A stretch of 64,000 nucleotides of DNA from Metabacillus niabensis (GCF_020524345.1 NZ_JAIVLH010000004.1:209534-273533), one strand, 5' to 3'; shown: positions 40,256 through 50,384, numbered from the stretch's first letter. Notes: generated from the sequence alone by a model not told the origin. Numbers and translations: made by a program.

Positions 40256-42316
40256 ATGGTGGTTCGAAAACTAATTCAAATCTGTTTAGCACTGGCCCTT
40301 ATTTTATCAGTAACATCTGTTAGTGCGAAAAATCTTGATTCAAATAAGGTGAAAAATGGAAATGTTACATGGCCAAAAAATCAGGCACTACCAACATTTC
40401 CGAAAGCAAAGCATCTTGATGTAGTTGATTTGAGAGATCGTTCAGGTGATGAAAAACTTCTTCTTACAACACTCCAAGGAAATGTTAATCGAGAAAAAAA
40501 CTCGATCTATCTGATTGAATCTAATTATGAAGAAGGAAATTATACGTGGTTAAACGATATTAATGTTCCTTATTCTATGATTGACGATCCTTGGGACTTA
40601 GTGAAAAAGTACAAAAAATTCGTATCCGGCATGATTATTTATGACCCTGAAGTAGAGGATACCATAAACGTAGCCACGACAATGGCAGGGTTGGAAAATG
40701 CAGTAGTAGTAAGTCCTGAGCTTGCTGAGAAGCTTAAACAGGCACCATACGGTTTTAAGGTGATTGAAGATTTACGAGGCAAATTTGAAAATGGACTTGA
40801 GGCATATAAATGGCAATTTGAACATCTTTGGCCAAAGACAACTCACCGGATGCTGGTTGGGTTAAACCCAAACAAAAGCGTGGAGTTACCAAAAGATAAC
40901 TGGGATGATTTTGATACGATTCTAGAGGAGGAGCAACAGATTAGAGACAGTTCTAATCAAGATATTTATGATCTCGATTTGTCGAACTATCTCGGTGAAG
41001 GTGATGTTTACCTACGTTTTCAAGATGCATTCACGAATGACGGGTGGGGTCCAGCTGTTCATGAAGTAACTGTTAAAGCTGATGGCGAAATCATTGCCCA
41101 GTTTATACCTGGTACAAGTGAGGAAGAACCTTATTTATATGATCGTAATAATTCAAATTCGGATGATCGTTTTGGTGGTCACCGTTGGGCAGATAACGGT
41201 AATTACTTCGTCTATAAGTTTACACCACCTGCCGGGACAGAAGATTTACAAGTTTCGGTTGATATGTGGAATCAATTTAAAGTTTCTGCATCAAATGTGA
41301 AACCTCTATCTTCAGAAGTGAAAGAACCATATGGATTTTTACGAGATTATGCAGTCGCAAACAAAGCAATGGTCTTTTGGTTAGAAACGAATGTACCTGA
41401 AGAAAAAGAATTATTTGAACAAATATTATCTGATGTTGAACCAAATACTCCATATTTAGGTTGGTTCAGCAATGATGTTGCTGGTGAATTTAGTTCAACT
41501 GAACTGGCTTCAGAGCATAGTGTCTATGTTCTTGCGGCTGACTGGTTCAATAACATGACCGTCTTTTCCGGGACGATAGGGAAAATGGAAAAACAGGCTG
41601 CACTTCCTGCACCAAAACTGGAAAATAAAATCTATGTGACCTTTACATTAGGTGAAGGAGACAATCTCCAATATAATCAGCATAAATTACGACAGCTTTG
41701 GGATGATGAAGCGAGAGGGTCTGTTCCAATTAACTGGTCTACGACTCCATTACTCTATGATGCAGCACCGGCGATGCTTAGTTTCTATCAACAAACCGCT
41801 ACAGAGAATGATTTATTAGTTGTCGGACCATCAGGAGCTGGATATATTTATCCAACACCTTGGCCGGATGATACGTTTCCTCTTTTTGCAAAGCAAACAA
41901 ACAAATATATGAAATTAACAGGAATGGATATTATTTATGCGCTTAATCGTGTAAATGAACAAAATGTACCTTTAACTGAATCTGAAGTGAATGATTATGT
42001 CAAATATATCAAACCTAGAGGTATTCTTTATAGTTGGGAAAATTATACTGGAACATCCATTTTGAATGGAAAACTTCCGATATCTATTTTAAGAGGTGTT
42101 GGAAGTGTGTATGAAACGAAAGAAGCGATTGCAGAGGCAGCGGCAAATTGGGATGGAGAATCACCACTATTTTTATCAATGGGGATGTTATCCTGGTCTG
42201 TCACACCATCCCATATTCAGGAAATTGTGAATTCTTTAGGACCTGAATATGAAGTTGTTCGAGGAGATCAATACTTTGATTTAATCCGCGAAGCAAACGG
42301 ATTGCCGAAAAAATAA
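40256..42316 (+). CDS. Secreted GxGYxYP family protein (putative glycan enzyme)
   Basis: A 686-residue protein with an N-terminal signal peptide (basic VVRKLIQ, then a hydrophobic core, cleavage near VSA-KN). The motif GPSGAGYIYP near residues 523-532 defines the GxGYxYP family (PF14323). The N-terminal part has the DLRDRSGDEKLLLTTLQGNVNRE block usual in the family. Members occur in carbohydrate gene clusters and are suspected glycoside hydrolases, but no reaction is proven. It is the first gene of the six-gene locus and would act outside the cell, before uptake. A cre site lies upstream and GGGAGG before the ATG. Confidence 0.8.
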   Translation: MVVRKLIQICLALALILSVTSVSAKNLDSNKVKNGNVTWPKNQALPTFPKAKHLDVVDLRDRSGDEKLLLTTLQGNVNREKNSIYLIESNYEEGNYTWLNDINVPYSMIDDPWDLVKKYKKFVSGMIIYDPEVEDTINVATTMAGLENAVVVSPELAEKLKQAPYGFKVIEDLRGKFENGLEAYKWQFEHLWPKTTHRMLVGLNPNKSVELPKDNWDDFDTILEEEQQIRDSSNQDIYDLDLSNYLGEGDVYLRFQDAFTNDGWGPAVHEVTVKADGEIIAQFIPGTSEEEPYLYDRNNSNSDDRFGGHRWADNGNYFVYKFTPPAGTEDLQVSVDMWNQFKVSASNVKPLSSEVKEPYGFLRDYAVANKAMVFWLETNVPEEKELFEQILSDVEPNTPYLGWFSNDVAGEFSSTELASEHSVYVLAADWFNNMTVFSGTIGKMEKQAALPAPKLENKIYVTFTLGEGDNLQYNQHKLRQLWDDEARGSVPINWSTTPLLYDAAPAMLSFYQQTATENDLLVVGPSGAGYIYPTPWPDDTFPLFAKQTNKYMKLTGMDIIYALNRVNEQNVPLTESEVNDYVKYIKPRGILYSWENYTGTSILNGKLPISILRGVGSVYETKEAIAEAAANWDGESPLFLSMGMLSWSVTPSHIQEIVNSLGPEYEVVRGDQYFDLIREANGLPKK

Positions 42317-42340
42317 TCAAGATTCCTGCATGAAATGAAA

Positions 42341-42375
42341 GGGTAGAACCTCAATAAATTTTAGAGGTTCTATCC
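42341..42375 (+). terminator. Intercistronic hairpin
   Basis: GGGTAGAACCTC pairs with GAGGTTCTATCC (one wobble pair). No T-tract follows, so this is more likely an mRNA-processing or partial attenuation hairpin than a full terminator. Confidence 0.55.
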
Positions 42376-42415
42376 AAATCAAATAATAGGAAAAAAGGGG
42401 AGGCTTCAAAAAGAA

Positions 42416-44596
42416 ATGAACATAAGGGATCGCAAAGAAGAAAGGACAGGTTTCCAAGAGTCAGCTCCTTACAAGGCTACCTATGATTTACAATCCGATT
42501 TTGTCATGGTATACGGCATAGATGAATCAATGCCAAGGCGAATTCAAGAATGGAAGAACAAGGGGTATGTTGTTCATTTAATGACAGGGATAGCATGGGG
42601 AGAATATCAAGATTATTTATATGGAAAATTTGATGGTCGCGAACATTGGGATGAAGCTCAAAAAAATAAACAAGGATCACATATCCTTCATGGAAAAGAT
42701 ATTCCTTACATGGTCCCAACGGTTGCTTTTACACAGTATTTGACAAGTCGCATTAAACTTGCGGTAGATGCTGGAGTTGAAGCCATTCATTTAGAGGAAC
42801 CGGAGTTTTGGGTTGATGGAGGATATTCAGAAAGCTTTAAAAGAGAATGGCAAATCTATTACAAAGAACCATGGCAGCCGCCACATGTTTCGGTTGACGC
42901 CCAATACCGTGCTTCACATCTAAAAGCTTATTTATACAAACGCAGTTTAGATCGACTTTGCAGTGAGTTAAAAGAATACGCCCTTGTAAAATACAATCGT
43001 TTTTTACGATTTTACGTTCCGACTCATAGCTTAATAAATTATACACAATGGCGAATTGTAAGTCCGGAATCGATGCTTCTTGACCTGCCGGCTATTGATG
43101 GGTACATTGCACAAATTTGGACTGGTACCTCACGTACCAAAAATGTATATGAAGGTGTCAGAAAGGAACGAACGTTTGAAACCGCTTTATTAGAGTATGG
43201 GATGATGCAGGAGTTAGTAAGCGGAACAGATCGGAACATGTGGTTTTTGCATGATCCTATTGAAGATAATCCTAGATACACTTGGTCTGATTATAAAAAA
43301 AATTACCTTAAAACGGTTGTTGCTTCATTATTACACCCTGAAATTTCTCAATACGAAATATCTCCATGGCCAAAACGGATTTTTGATGGAAAGTATCCAA
43401 ATGAAGAGGGAACAGGTAAGGAGGCAATTCCTGAAGATTATGCGACAACATTGTTAACGATTATGCACACCCTCGGGGATATGAATCAAGATGATGTTAA
43501 AGAATACGGAATGGCAGAAAAAATCGGGGTTCTTGTTTCAGATTCTATGATGTATCAACGTAAAAATTTCCATACCGATGATAAGGATTCATCCGAACGC
43601 TATGATGGCACTGACACGAATACGGTGACAAATGAAGATGACATTGACCTTTTAAATTTCTCTCATTTTTATGGATTAACGCTACCGCTATTAAAGAGGG
43701 GAATTATGGTTAGACCTGTTCAATTTGATAATGTTCGACGGTTTTCAAATTACCTAAATGATTATTGCCTTTTAATTTTAAGCTATGAATTTCAAAAACC
43801 GGAGTACCCTGATTTACATATGGCACTTGCTAAATGGGTAAGAGAAGGTGGAGTTTTGATTTATGTAGGGAATGATCAAGATCCATACCATCATGTAAGA
43901 GAATGGTGGAATACCGGAAAGATAAAATATGATGTTACAAGAGAACATTTGTTCGAAATCTTAGGAATATCAAATGAAAAGGAACAAAGCATATATGAAA
44001 TTGATAAAGGGGTACTGGGATTTTTGAACATTTCTCCAGAGGATTGTGCAAATAACAGAAAAAGCTCAGACATGTATAGAGACTTAATTACGACATGCTT
44101 GAACACGAACAATCACCAAGTTGAGTTGAAAGAGAAGAATTATTTTATGGTTAAAAGAGGGCCTTATCGAATCGCGGCAGTTATGGATGAATCAATTTCT
44201 GCTGCACCGTTGAAATTGAATGGACATTTCGTTGATTTATTTGATCCAGCTTTACCAGTTATCACTCAACTTCAACTAGGTCCTGAAGATATGACTCTAT
44301 TATACGATTTAGACGATGACATTTCTGAAACAGAGATGAAAGTCATTGCAGCCTCATCAAGGATAGAAGATGTCATAAATCATGATTCCGGATTTGAAAT
44401 GGTTGTAAAAGGTCCAGAAAAAATAAGGGCAGTAGCCCGTATATATTGTCCTAAAAAGCCGGTTCAAGCAAGTCTTGTCATTGGCCGTAAAAGGACACCA
44501 ATCGAATGGAATTGGCATGAAGAATCGAAAACAATATTTGTCCAATATTCTCATAGTTCAACAGATTCAACGAAAATTTCAGTGAAATGGTCGTGA
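42416..44596 (+). CDS. 726-residue putative glycoside hydrolase of unrecognised family
   Basis: A large cytosolic protein with no signal peptide. The first half looks like a TIM-barrel glycosidase: DFVMVYGIDESMPRRIQEWK as strand 1, GVEAIHLEEPEFWVDGGYSE near residues 118-138 with acidic candidates, LRFYVPTHSLINYTQW, and DGYIAQIWTGTS. Residues about 430-520 (YCLLILSYEFQKP, LAKWVREGGVLIYVGND) resemble the glutamine-amidotransferase-like trimerisation domain of GH42-type enzymes. The C-terminus is a beta-sandwich. I cannot assign a known family. Its place between GxGYxYP and sugar permease genes supports a role in breaking down the imported oligosaccharide. GGGGAGG lies 12 bases before the ATG. 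Confidence 0.65.
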   Translation: MNIRDRKEERTGFQESAPYKATYDLQSDFVMVYGIDESMPRRIQEWKNKGYVVHLMTGIAWGEYQDYLYGKFDGREHWDEAQKNKQGSHILHGKDIPYMVPTVAFTQYLTSRIKLAVDAGVEAIHLEEPEFWVDGGYSESFKREWQIYYKEPWQPPHVSVDAQYRASHLKAYLYKRSLDRLCSELKEYALVKYNRFLRFYVPTHSLINYTQWRIVSPESMLLDLPAIDGYIAQIWTGTSRTKNVYEGVRKERTFETALLEYGMMQELVSGTDRNMWFLHDPIEDNPRYTWSDYKKNYLKTVVASLLHPEISQYEISPWPKRIFDGKYPNEEGTGKEAIPEDYATTLLTIMHTLGDMNQDDVKEYGMAEKIGVLVSDSMMYQRKNFHTDDKDSSERYDGTDTNTVTNEDDIDLLNFSHFYGLTLPLLKRGIMVRPVQFDNVRRFSNYLNDYCLLILSYEFQKPEYPDLHMALAKWVREGGVLIYVGNDQDPYHHVREWWNTGKIKYDVTREHLFEILGISNEKEQSIYEIDKGVLGFLNISPEDCANNRKSSDMYRDLITTCLNTNNHQVELKEKNYFMVKRGPYRIAAVMDESISAAPLKLNGHFVDLFDPALPVITQLQLGPEDMTLLYDLDDDISETEMKVIAASSRIEDVINHDSGFEMVVKGPEKIRAVARIYCPKKPVQASLVIGRKRTPIEWNWHEESKTIFVQYSHSSTDSTKISVKWS

Positions 44597-44632
44597 ACTT
44601 TTTAAGTGAATGTCACGATTTAAGGGGAGTGG

Positions 44633-45604
44633 ATGGAAATGAAAGGTGACTCTGAAGTGAAGATAGCTTCCCACCAAGAATTGATCATAAAGACAAATAA
44701 AAAAAGTATTTGGTTTAGAATATGGCAGCACAGGGTGTTTTATCTGTTCTTACTTCCGGGTATTATTTGGTTTTTTATCTTTGCGTATATTCCGATGTAC
44801 GGCATTACGATTGCATTTAAAGACTTTAACTTTGTGAAAGGAATTCTTGGGAGTCCATGGGCAGGATTAAAATACTTTGAACAGTTTTTTAATTATTATC
44901 AAGCAGGAGAAATTATAAGGAATACCTTAATCATTAGTTTGATGAAATTGTTAATTGGGTTTCCGATGCCGATTATTTTAGCATTAATGTTAAATGAAGT
45001 GAGGGTAACGAAATTCAAAAGAACGGTACAAACCATTTCCTATCTGCCTCATTTTATTTCTTGGGTAGTCGTTGTGACACTTTTGCAAAGAATGTTAACG
45101 CCATATGGGGGGCCGGTCAATGAGCTTCTGTCAACATTAGGAGTTGACAAGGTGCAGTTCTTAGGAAATATCAATTATTTTTACCAAGTCATCATTGCTT
45201 CAGATATTTGGAAAGGGATAGGATGGGGAGCCATCATTTATTTAGCCGCCATTTCAGGCGTTGACCCGCAACTATATGAAGCGGCAAAAATTGATGGAGC
45301 TAATCGTTTTAGGCAAATTTGGCATGTAACATTACCATCCATTAGAGGAGTCATGGTCCTGTTATTTATTCTTGCTTGTGGTGGCATCATGTCTGCAGGT
45401 TATGAGCAGTTACTACTATTAAATACGCCAGCAACAGCGAAGATCGGGACAGTTTTAGATGTATACGTCATACAAGCCGGTTTAGAACAAGGACGATTTA
45501 GTTATGCAACGGCAGTCGGTTTATTTCAAGGAATCATTGGATTAATCCTCATCATTACGGCTAACCAGGTGAGTAAAAAAGTGAATGATACATCTTTATG
45601 GTAA
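44633..45604 (+). CDS. Sugar ABC importer permease, LplB/YtcP-type (first permease)
   Basis: A 323-residue membrane protein with six helices after a 30-residue cytosolic lead. FYLFLLPGIIWFFIFAYIPMYGITIAFKDFN is the characteristic LplB opening, and EAAKIDGANRFRQIWHVTLPSIRG the EAA loop that docks on the ATPase. It belongs to the CUT1-type group for oligosaccharides with large lipoprotein receptors. Starts are ATG 44633 or ATG 44639, the latter better spaced from GGGGAG. No ATPase gene is present, so a shared ATPase such as MsmX must energise it. Confidence 0.87.
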   Translation: MEMKGDSEVKIASHQELIIKTNKKSIWFRIWQHRVFYLFLLPGIIWFFIFAYIPMYGITIAFKDFNFVKGILGSPWAGLKYFEQFFNYYQAGEIIRNTLIISLMKLLIGFPMPIILALMLNEVRVTKFKRTVQTISYLPHFISWVVVVTLLQRMLTPYGGPVNELLSTLGVDKVQFLGNINYFYQVIIASDIWKGIGWGAIIYLAAISGVDPQLYEAAKIDGANRFRQIWHVTLPSIRGVMVLLFILACGGIMSAGYEQLLLLNTPATAKIGTVLDVYVIQAGLEQGRFSYATAVGLFQGIIGLILIITANQVSKKVNDTSLW

Positions 45605-45619
45605 GGAGGGAAGTCACAA

Positions 45620-46516
45620 GTGAAAAGAAAAAAATGGTCGATGTTTTCTATCGTTAACTATACCGTGTTAGCTATATTCGCTTTCACTACTCTCTACCCG
45701 TTTATTTACATTTTAGCGTATTCACTTAGTGATGGTGTAGAGGCAATGAAAAACCCAATCTATTTTTTTCCGAGAGGGTTTACGTTTGAAAATTATATTC
45801 AAATATTCCAAGATACGAAATTTTTAGATGCTTATAAGATTACGATTCTTCGAACGGTAATTGGTACTGCCTTACATGTGTTTTTATGTGCGTTATTTGC
45901 CTATGCATTAACGAAAAAAACCCTACCGGGAAGGAGCTTTTTTACCTTCTTCATCTTTATTCCCACACTATTTAGCGGAGGAATGATCCCAACATTTGTC
46001 TTGTATCGAGATTTGGGGTTGATTGATTCGTTTTGGGTATATGTCATCCCGTTTTTATATAATTTTTTCAACATCATTGTGCTGAGAACTTTCTTCATGC
46101 AAATTCCGAGTTCACTTGAAGAATCAGCTAAAATGGATGGCTGTGGTGACTTTAAAATCTTTATAAAAATTATTTTACCTTTATCCATGCCAGTACTTGC
46201 CACAATTGGCTTATTTAATGGAGTTTTTCATTGGAATGACTGGTTCACAGGTACGTATTTCGTAACTAGCAAAGATTTACTACCAGTACAGACCTTATTA
46301 AATGATCTGTTAAATCAATCAATTGCACAAGCAGATGCTGCGAAAAATGCTTCCCAATCAGGTACTTCAGTGGGATTACAAACTATTGCACAGACAACTC
46401 CTGAATCGTTGCGTATGGCAACATTAATGGTAGCAACATTACCTATTCTTTTTGTTTATCCATTTTTGCAAAAATACTTTGTAAAAGGTGTCATGATTGG
46501 TTCTGTAAAGGGATGA
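45620..46516 (+). CDS. Sugar ABC importer permease, LplC type (second permease)
   Basis: A 298-residue membrane protein with six helices. YTVLAIFAFTTLYPFIYILAYSLSDG at the start, LGLIDSFWVYVIPFLYNFFNIIVLRTFF, and the EAA-type loop SSLEESAKMDGCGDFKIFIKIILPLSMP identify it as the LplC partner of the upstream permease. It starts at GTG 45620 after AAGGAGG. Its stop overlaps the open frame leading into the receptor gene, so the three transport genes are one unit. Confidence 0.87.
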   Translation: MKRKKWSMFSIVNYTVLAIFAFTTLYPFIYILAYSLSDGVEAMKNPIYFFPRGFTFENYIQIFQDTKFLDAYKITILRTVIGTALHVFLCALFAYALTKKTLPGRSFFTFFIFIPTLFSGGMIPTFVLYRDLGLIDSFWVYVIPFLYNFFNIIVLRTFFMQIPSSLEESAKMDGCGDFKIFIKIILPLSMPVLATIGLFNGVFHWNDWFTGTYFVTSKDLLPVQTLLNDLLNQSIAQADAAKNASQSGTSVGLQTIAQTTPESLRMATLMVATLPILFVYPFLQKYFVKGVMIGSVKG

Positions 46517-46572
46517 TTCTTCTTACTTTAAGAAGTTTATCACATAAAAACAAATCTACAAGGGGGATTAAC

Positions 46573-48234
46573 ATGCAAAAGAAGTTTAAGCTATTCCTGA
46601 CAATGATGCTGGTTCTTACACTTACATTATTAGCAGCCTGTACGAATAATGAAGAAGCCGGCAGTGAATCGCAAGAAGGGGAAAACGGTGAAATAACCGT
46701 TAAAGTACTTCATAACTGGGCAGGATCTGAAGGTAATGCACCTAAAGATGTTGAAAATAATCCTGTTGCTAAGAAAATTTTAGAAGAAACAGGGGTAAAA
46801 CTGGCATTTGATTATCCAACAGGTTTAAGTGAAGTAGAAAAAATTACTCAAGTATTTTCAACAGGTGAATTTCCTGATTTATATACAGGACCTGCTTGGG
46901 GAAAAGAAAGTGAAACATTACTAAAAGCTGCAAATGAAGGTCAGCTACATGACTTGACTGAGTATATCGAGAAATATCCGAATCTTGCCAATCTAGTAAA
47001 AAAAGAAAATATTTCTCCATCATTATATGACAATATCATTAGTCAACAGCAGGGTGGTCAATTCATGCTGCATGCCGGGTATCCGGCAACTGAAGATGAT
47101 GTGATTAACTGGTTATATGGCTTATATGTGAATAAGGAGATTGCCGATCAAGTAGGAATTGATCCTCAATCTGTTCATACACCTGATGACCTATACAATT
47201 TTCTAACAGCAGTTAAAGATGCGAACCTTGAATCAAATGGAAATCCTGTCTTTCCATTAGGTGCAAATGGGAATGGATGGCCATTAGATATATTATCTGA
47301 AATGTTCGTTCCTGTTGCGGGCTCTGCAAGCTGGATGATTGATGACAATGGGGAAACCAAATTAAACTTTTTAACAAGCGAATATGAAGACTATATTTTA
47401 TACATGCAAAAACTGCTGAATGATGGATTGCTAGATCCGGAAGCGTATACACAAACAGGTGCAATTGCAGAGGAGAAGTTGATGCAGGGGCGTTATGCTG
47501 TAGTTCCTAACCAATTCCCGGGATTATGGACGGGATTATCAAAAGCTGGTTTACAAGACAAATACGTTCCACTGGGACCATTAAATGATGCTACAGGAGA
47601 TCCACATCGAACAGAGGTAAATGTAACAGGTTCTCAGCTTATCGCTGTACCGACATCAGTTCCTAAAGAGAAATTAGATACCATTATGGAAATGTTGAAT
47701 TATTTAGCGTCTGATGAAGGCTTCTTATTAACAAAATATGGAGTTGAAGGTGTTCATTATGACAAGGTTGATGGCAAAGTGCAGGCCAAAAAAGAATGGG
47801 TAGACAAATTAAAGGATGACCCAAAAACATTGGTCAATGAAGGGATTGACTCTTCTTACGGAACTTTAGCCGGAATGCATCGTGCCGTTTCATTAGCCGG
47901 TGGTTCGTTTGGTTACCAATACGATCCAAGATATAAAATAGAAGAAGAGTTTAAACAAATAATGTCTCCAAATGGTATTACACCGGTTGAAGGGAAAGAC
48001 CCTTATACTGTTTTTCAAAAACACGCAAATTATGAACAAATCCAACCTATTTTCGATACATTAGGTGATGTTGTGCTGCAGGCTATTCACTCTAAATCAG
48101 AAGAAGAAGCGAAGAAATTAATTAAAGAATCTCAGGAGGCCTTAAAAAGTGCAGGGATTGAAGAGGTTGATAATGAAATAGCGAAACAAGCAAAAGACGG
48201 TACAGAGTTTATGAGATATCGTACTTCGAATTAA
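46573..48234 (+). CDS. Sugar-binding lipoprotein of the ABC importer (LipO/YtcQ type)
   Basis: A 553-residue receptor. The signal peptide ends in lipobox LLAAC with the lipidated Cys about residue 24, so the protein is anchored to the outer face of the membrane. The mature part is a large two-lobed solute-binding protein (VKVLHNWAGSEGNAPKDVENN start, then FSTGEFPDLYTGP). The group binds oligosaccharides released by secreted enzymes. AGGGGG precedes ATG 46573; the open frame from 46513 overlaps the permease gene and is not used. Confidence 0.88.
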   Translation: MQKKFKLFLTMMLVLTLTLLAACTNNEEAGSESQEGENGEITVKVLHNWAGSEGNAPKDVENNPVAKKILEETGVKLAFDYPTGLSEVEKITQVFSTGEFPDLYTGPAWGKESETLLKAANEGQLHDLTEYIEKYPNLANLVKKENISPSLYDNIISQQQGGQFMLHAGYPATEDDVINWLYGLYVNKEIADQVGIDPQSVHTPDDLYNFLTAVKDANLESNGNPVFPLGANGNGWPLDILSEMFVPVAGSASWMIDDNGETKLNFLTSEYEDYILYMQKLLNDGLLDPEAYTQTGAIAEEKLMQGRYAVVPNQFPGLWTGLSKAGLQDKYVPLGPLNDATGDPHRTEVNVTGSQLIAVPTSVPKEKLDTIMEMLNYLASDEGFLLTKYGVEGVHYDKVDGKVQAKKEWVDKLKDDPKTLVNEGIDSSYGTLAGMHRAVSLAGGSFGYQYDPRYKIEEEFKQIMSPNGITPVEGKDPYTVFQKHANYEQIQPIFDTLGDVVLQAIHSKSEEEAKKLIKESQEALKSAGIEEVDNEIAKQAKDGTEFMRYRTSN

Positions 48235-48274
48235 AATTGATCATAAAAACAGAGTGAACACTTACAAATAAAAG

Positions 48275-48302
48275 AGGGAGAGTCATCGTCTCTCCCTTTT
48301 CT
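48275..48302 (+). terminator. Intrinsic terminator/attenuator after the receptor gene
   Basis: AGGGAGAG pairs with CTCTCCCT around a seven-base loop and TTTTCTT follows. The weak tail probably allows partial read-through into the next enzyme gene. Confidence 0.75.
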
Positions 48303-48347
48303 TAGAGGATCAAATTAGTCAACGAAAACCAAAGGAGATGTAAAATA

Positions 48348-50384
48348 ATGACTCAATCATTAAGACCGCCATCAGTACCACTTATTACAGTAGATCCATA
48401 TTTCAGCGTATGGTCACCTTCAGATCATTTATATGATGAACATACTGTTCATTGGACGAATAAACGAAATAGTATGGTCGGCTTACTTTTAGTCGATGGC
48501 AAACCGCGAAGGTTTATGGGGAAAGTTGAATTGGATGACACGACTACGTATCATGAGCCTGATTTTCTAGAGCAAAAAAACGTGAAAGTCGAACCTTTAA
48601 CGACTACATATCTATTTGAAGGAGAAGGAATTGAATTAGAGGTTAAATTTACGACGCCTTTACTGCTCGATGATGTCGAGTTATTGTCTAAACCGGTTTC
48701 CTATGTAACGTTTGGAGTACGTTCGATTGATGGAACGAGCCATAGCGTCAAATTATACATTGATGTGTCAAAAGAATTATGTGTACACTCATTCGATCAA
48801 GATGTTGAAGGTGCTACGACACATATACAAAATAAAATAGTTGCCATGCATATGGGAACGAAGGAACAACCAATATTAAAACGTGTTGGTGATGATACAA
48901 GAATTGACTGGGGATATTGCTATTTAGCTGCTCCTCAATCTGAAAACCTATCAACGAGCATCCAATCCTATCAAGTACGTAAACGATTCTTAGAGACTGG
49001 AAGTTTATCGAGTGGTGAAGGGGATGGCTTAGATGTGCCAGTTATGGCAGCTGTCATAGATATAGGTGAAATTAGGGAGGAACAATTTTCTTGTTTTTTA
49101 GCTGTTGCTTATGATGATATTCGTTCTATTGAATACTTTGGAGAGCAGTTAAAAGCCTATTGGCGTAAAGATGGTCAGTCCTTTGAAGAGATGCTTTCAA
49201 CAGCCTTTGATCAATATGATCAAATTCAAATACGCTGTGATCAATTTAATCAATTATTAATAAACGAAAGTACGGATATAAGCGGGGAAACATATAAAGA
49301 TTTGCTTTCATTAGCATATAGGCAGGCAATTGCTGCACATAAAACAGTTGTTGATGAAGATGGTCATCTATTATTTTTATCAAAAGAAAACTTTAGCAAC
49401 GGTTGTATAGCGACGGTAGATGTTAGTTATCCATCCATTCCGCTTTTCCTGCTTTACAACCCTGAGATGGTCAAAGGAATGATGCGCCCGATCTTTCGTT
49501 ATGCTGAAAGTGAGGAATGGCAGTTTGACTTTGCTCCACATGATGTTGGATGTTATCCGAAAGCAAATGGTCAGGTATACGGAGAAAATAAACTAGAATA
49601 CCAGATGCCGATTGAAGAATGTGGAAACATGCTTATTATGGCAGCAGCCATATGTTTATATGAAAATGATACAAATTTTGCACGTGATCATTGGACACAT
49701 TTATCAAAATGGGCCACTTATTTAATGGAAAACGGGCTTGATCCGGAAAACCAGCTGTGTACAGATGACTTTGCCGGACATCTTGCACATAATGCCAATT
49801 TATCTGTAAAAGCCATCCTTGGAATTGGAGCGTATTCAATTATGTGTAATATGCTAGACGAAAAGAATGGCGAAACCTACTATCAAACGGCTAAAGAAAT
49901 GGCCCGGCAATGGGAAGAGATGGCTTCGGCCAATACTCATTACAACCTAACATTTGATAGTTTAAATGAAACTTGGAGTTTAAAATACAATTTAATTTGG
50001 GATACCCTATTTGGGTTGAATTTGTTCTCAAAAGAAATTATTCAGAAGGAAATACCTTATTATCTTTCAAAACAAAATAAATATGGAACACCCCTTGATA
50101 ACAGAAACACATATACAAAGGCCGATTGGCTTGTTTGGTCTGCTGCAATGGCAAATGAAAAAGAGGATTTTGAAAAAATGATCGCTCCTCTTTGGAGGTT
50201 TTTACATGAAACAGAAAGCCGTGTTCCTTTTACAGATTGGTATGATACAGTTTCCGGAAAGCAAATGAACTTTCAAAATCGTTCGGTTGTTGGAGGGCTA
50301 TTCATCAAAATGCTGGCTCCCGTTGAATCAACAGGGAGTCAAGATAGAAAGGAAAAAGAACGTAATTTTATATCAGAGCTTTAG
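48348..50384 (+). CDS. GtaA/DUF4965-like protein, cytosolic
   Basis: A 678-residue protein with the domain order of the fungal glutaminase A family: an N-terminal beta-sandwich (PSVPLITVDPYFSVWSPSDHLYDEHTVHWTNKRNSMVG, DUF4964/5127) and a C-terminal (alpha/alpha) barrel (DUF4965) with LSLAYRQAIAAHK, DVSYPSIPLFLLYNPE, DFAPHDVGCYPKANGQ, MPIEECGNMLIMA and CTDDFAGHLAHNANLSVKAI. The glutaminase label comes from one Aspergillus enzyme; the fold is that of many glycosidases, and there is no signal peptide. In this locus a glycan-processing role is more likely. AAGGAG precedes the ATG. Confidence 0.72.
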   Translation: MTQSLRPPSVPLITVDPYFSVWSPSDHLYDEHTVHWTNKRNSMVGLLLVDGKPRRFMGKVELDDTTTYHEPDFLEQKNVKVEPLTTTYLFEGEGIELEVKFTTPLLLDDVELLSKPVSYVTFGVRSIDGTSHSVKLYIDVSKELCVHSFDQDVEGATTHIQNKIVAMHMGTKEQPILKRVGDDTRIDWGYCYLAAPQSENLSTSIQSYQVRKRFLETGSLSSGEGDGLDVPVMAAVIDIGEIREEQFSCFLAVAYDDIRSIEYFGEQLKAYWRKDGQSFEEMLSTAFDQYDQIQIRCDQFNQLLINESTDISGETYKDLLSLAYRQAIAAHKTVVDEDGHLLFLSKENFSNGCIATVDVSYPSIPLFLLYNPEMVKGMMRPIFRYAESEEWQFDFAPHDVGCYPKANGQVYGENKLEYQMPIEECGNMLIMAAAICLYENDTNFARDHWTHLSKWATYLMENGLDPENQLCTDDFAGHLAHNANLSVKAILGIGAYSIMCNMLDEKNGETYYQTAKEMARQWEEMASANTHYNLTFDSLNETWSLKYNLIWDTLFGLNLFSKEIIQKEIPYYLSKQNKYGTPLDNRNTYTKADWLVWSAAMANEKEDFEKMIAPLWRFLHETESRVPFTDWYDTVSGKQMNFQNRSVVGGLFIKMLAPVESTGSQDRKEKERNFISEL

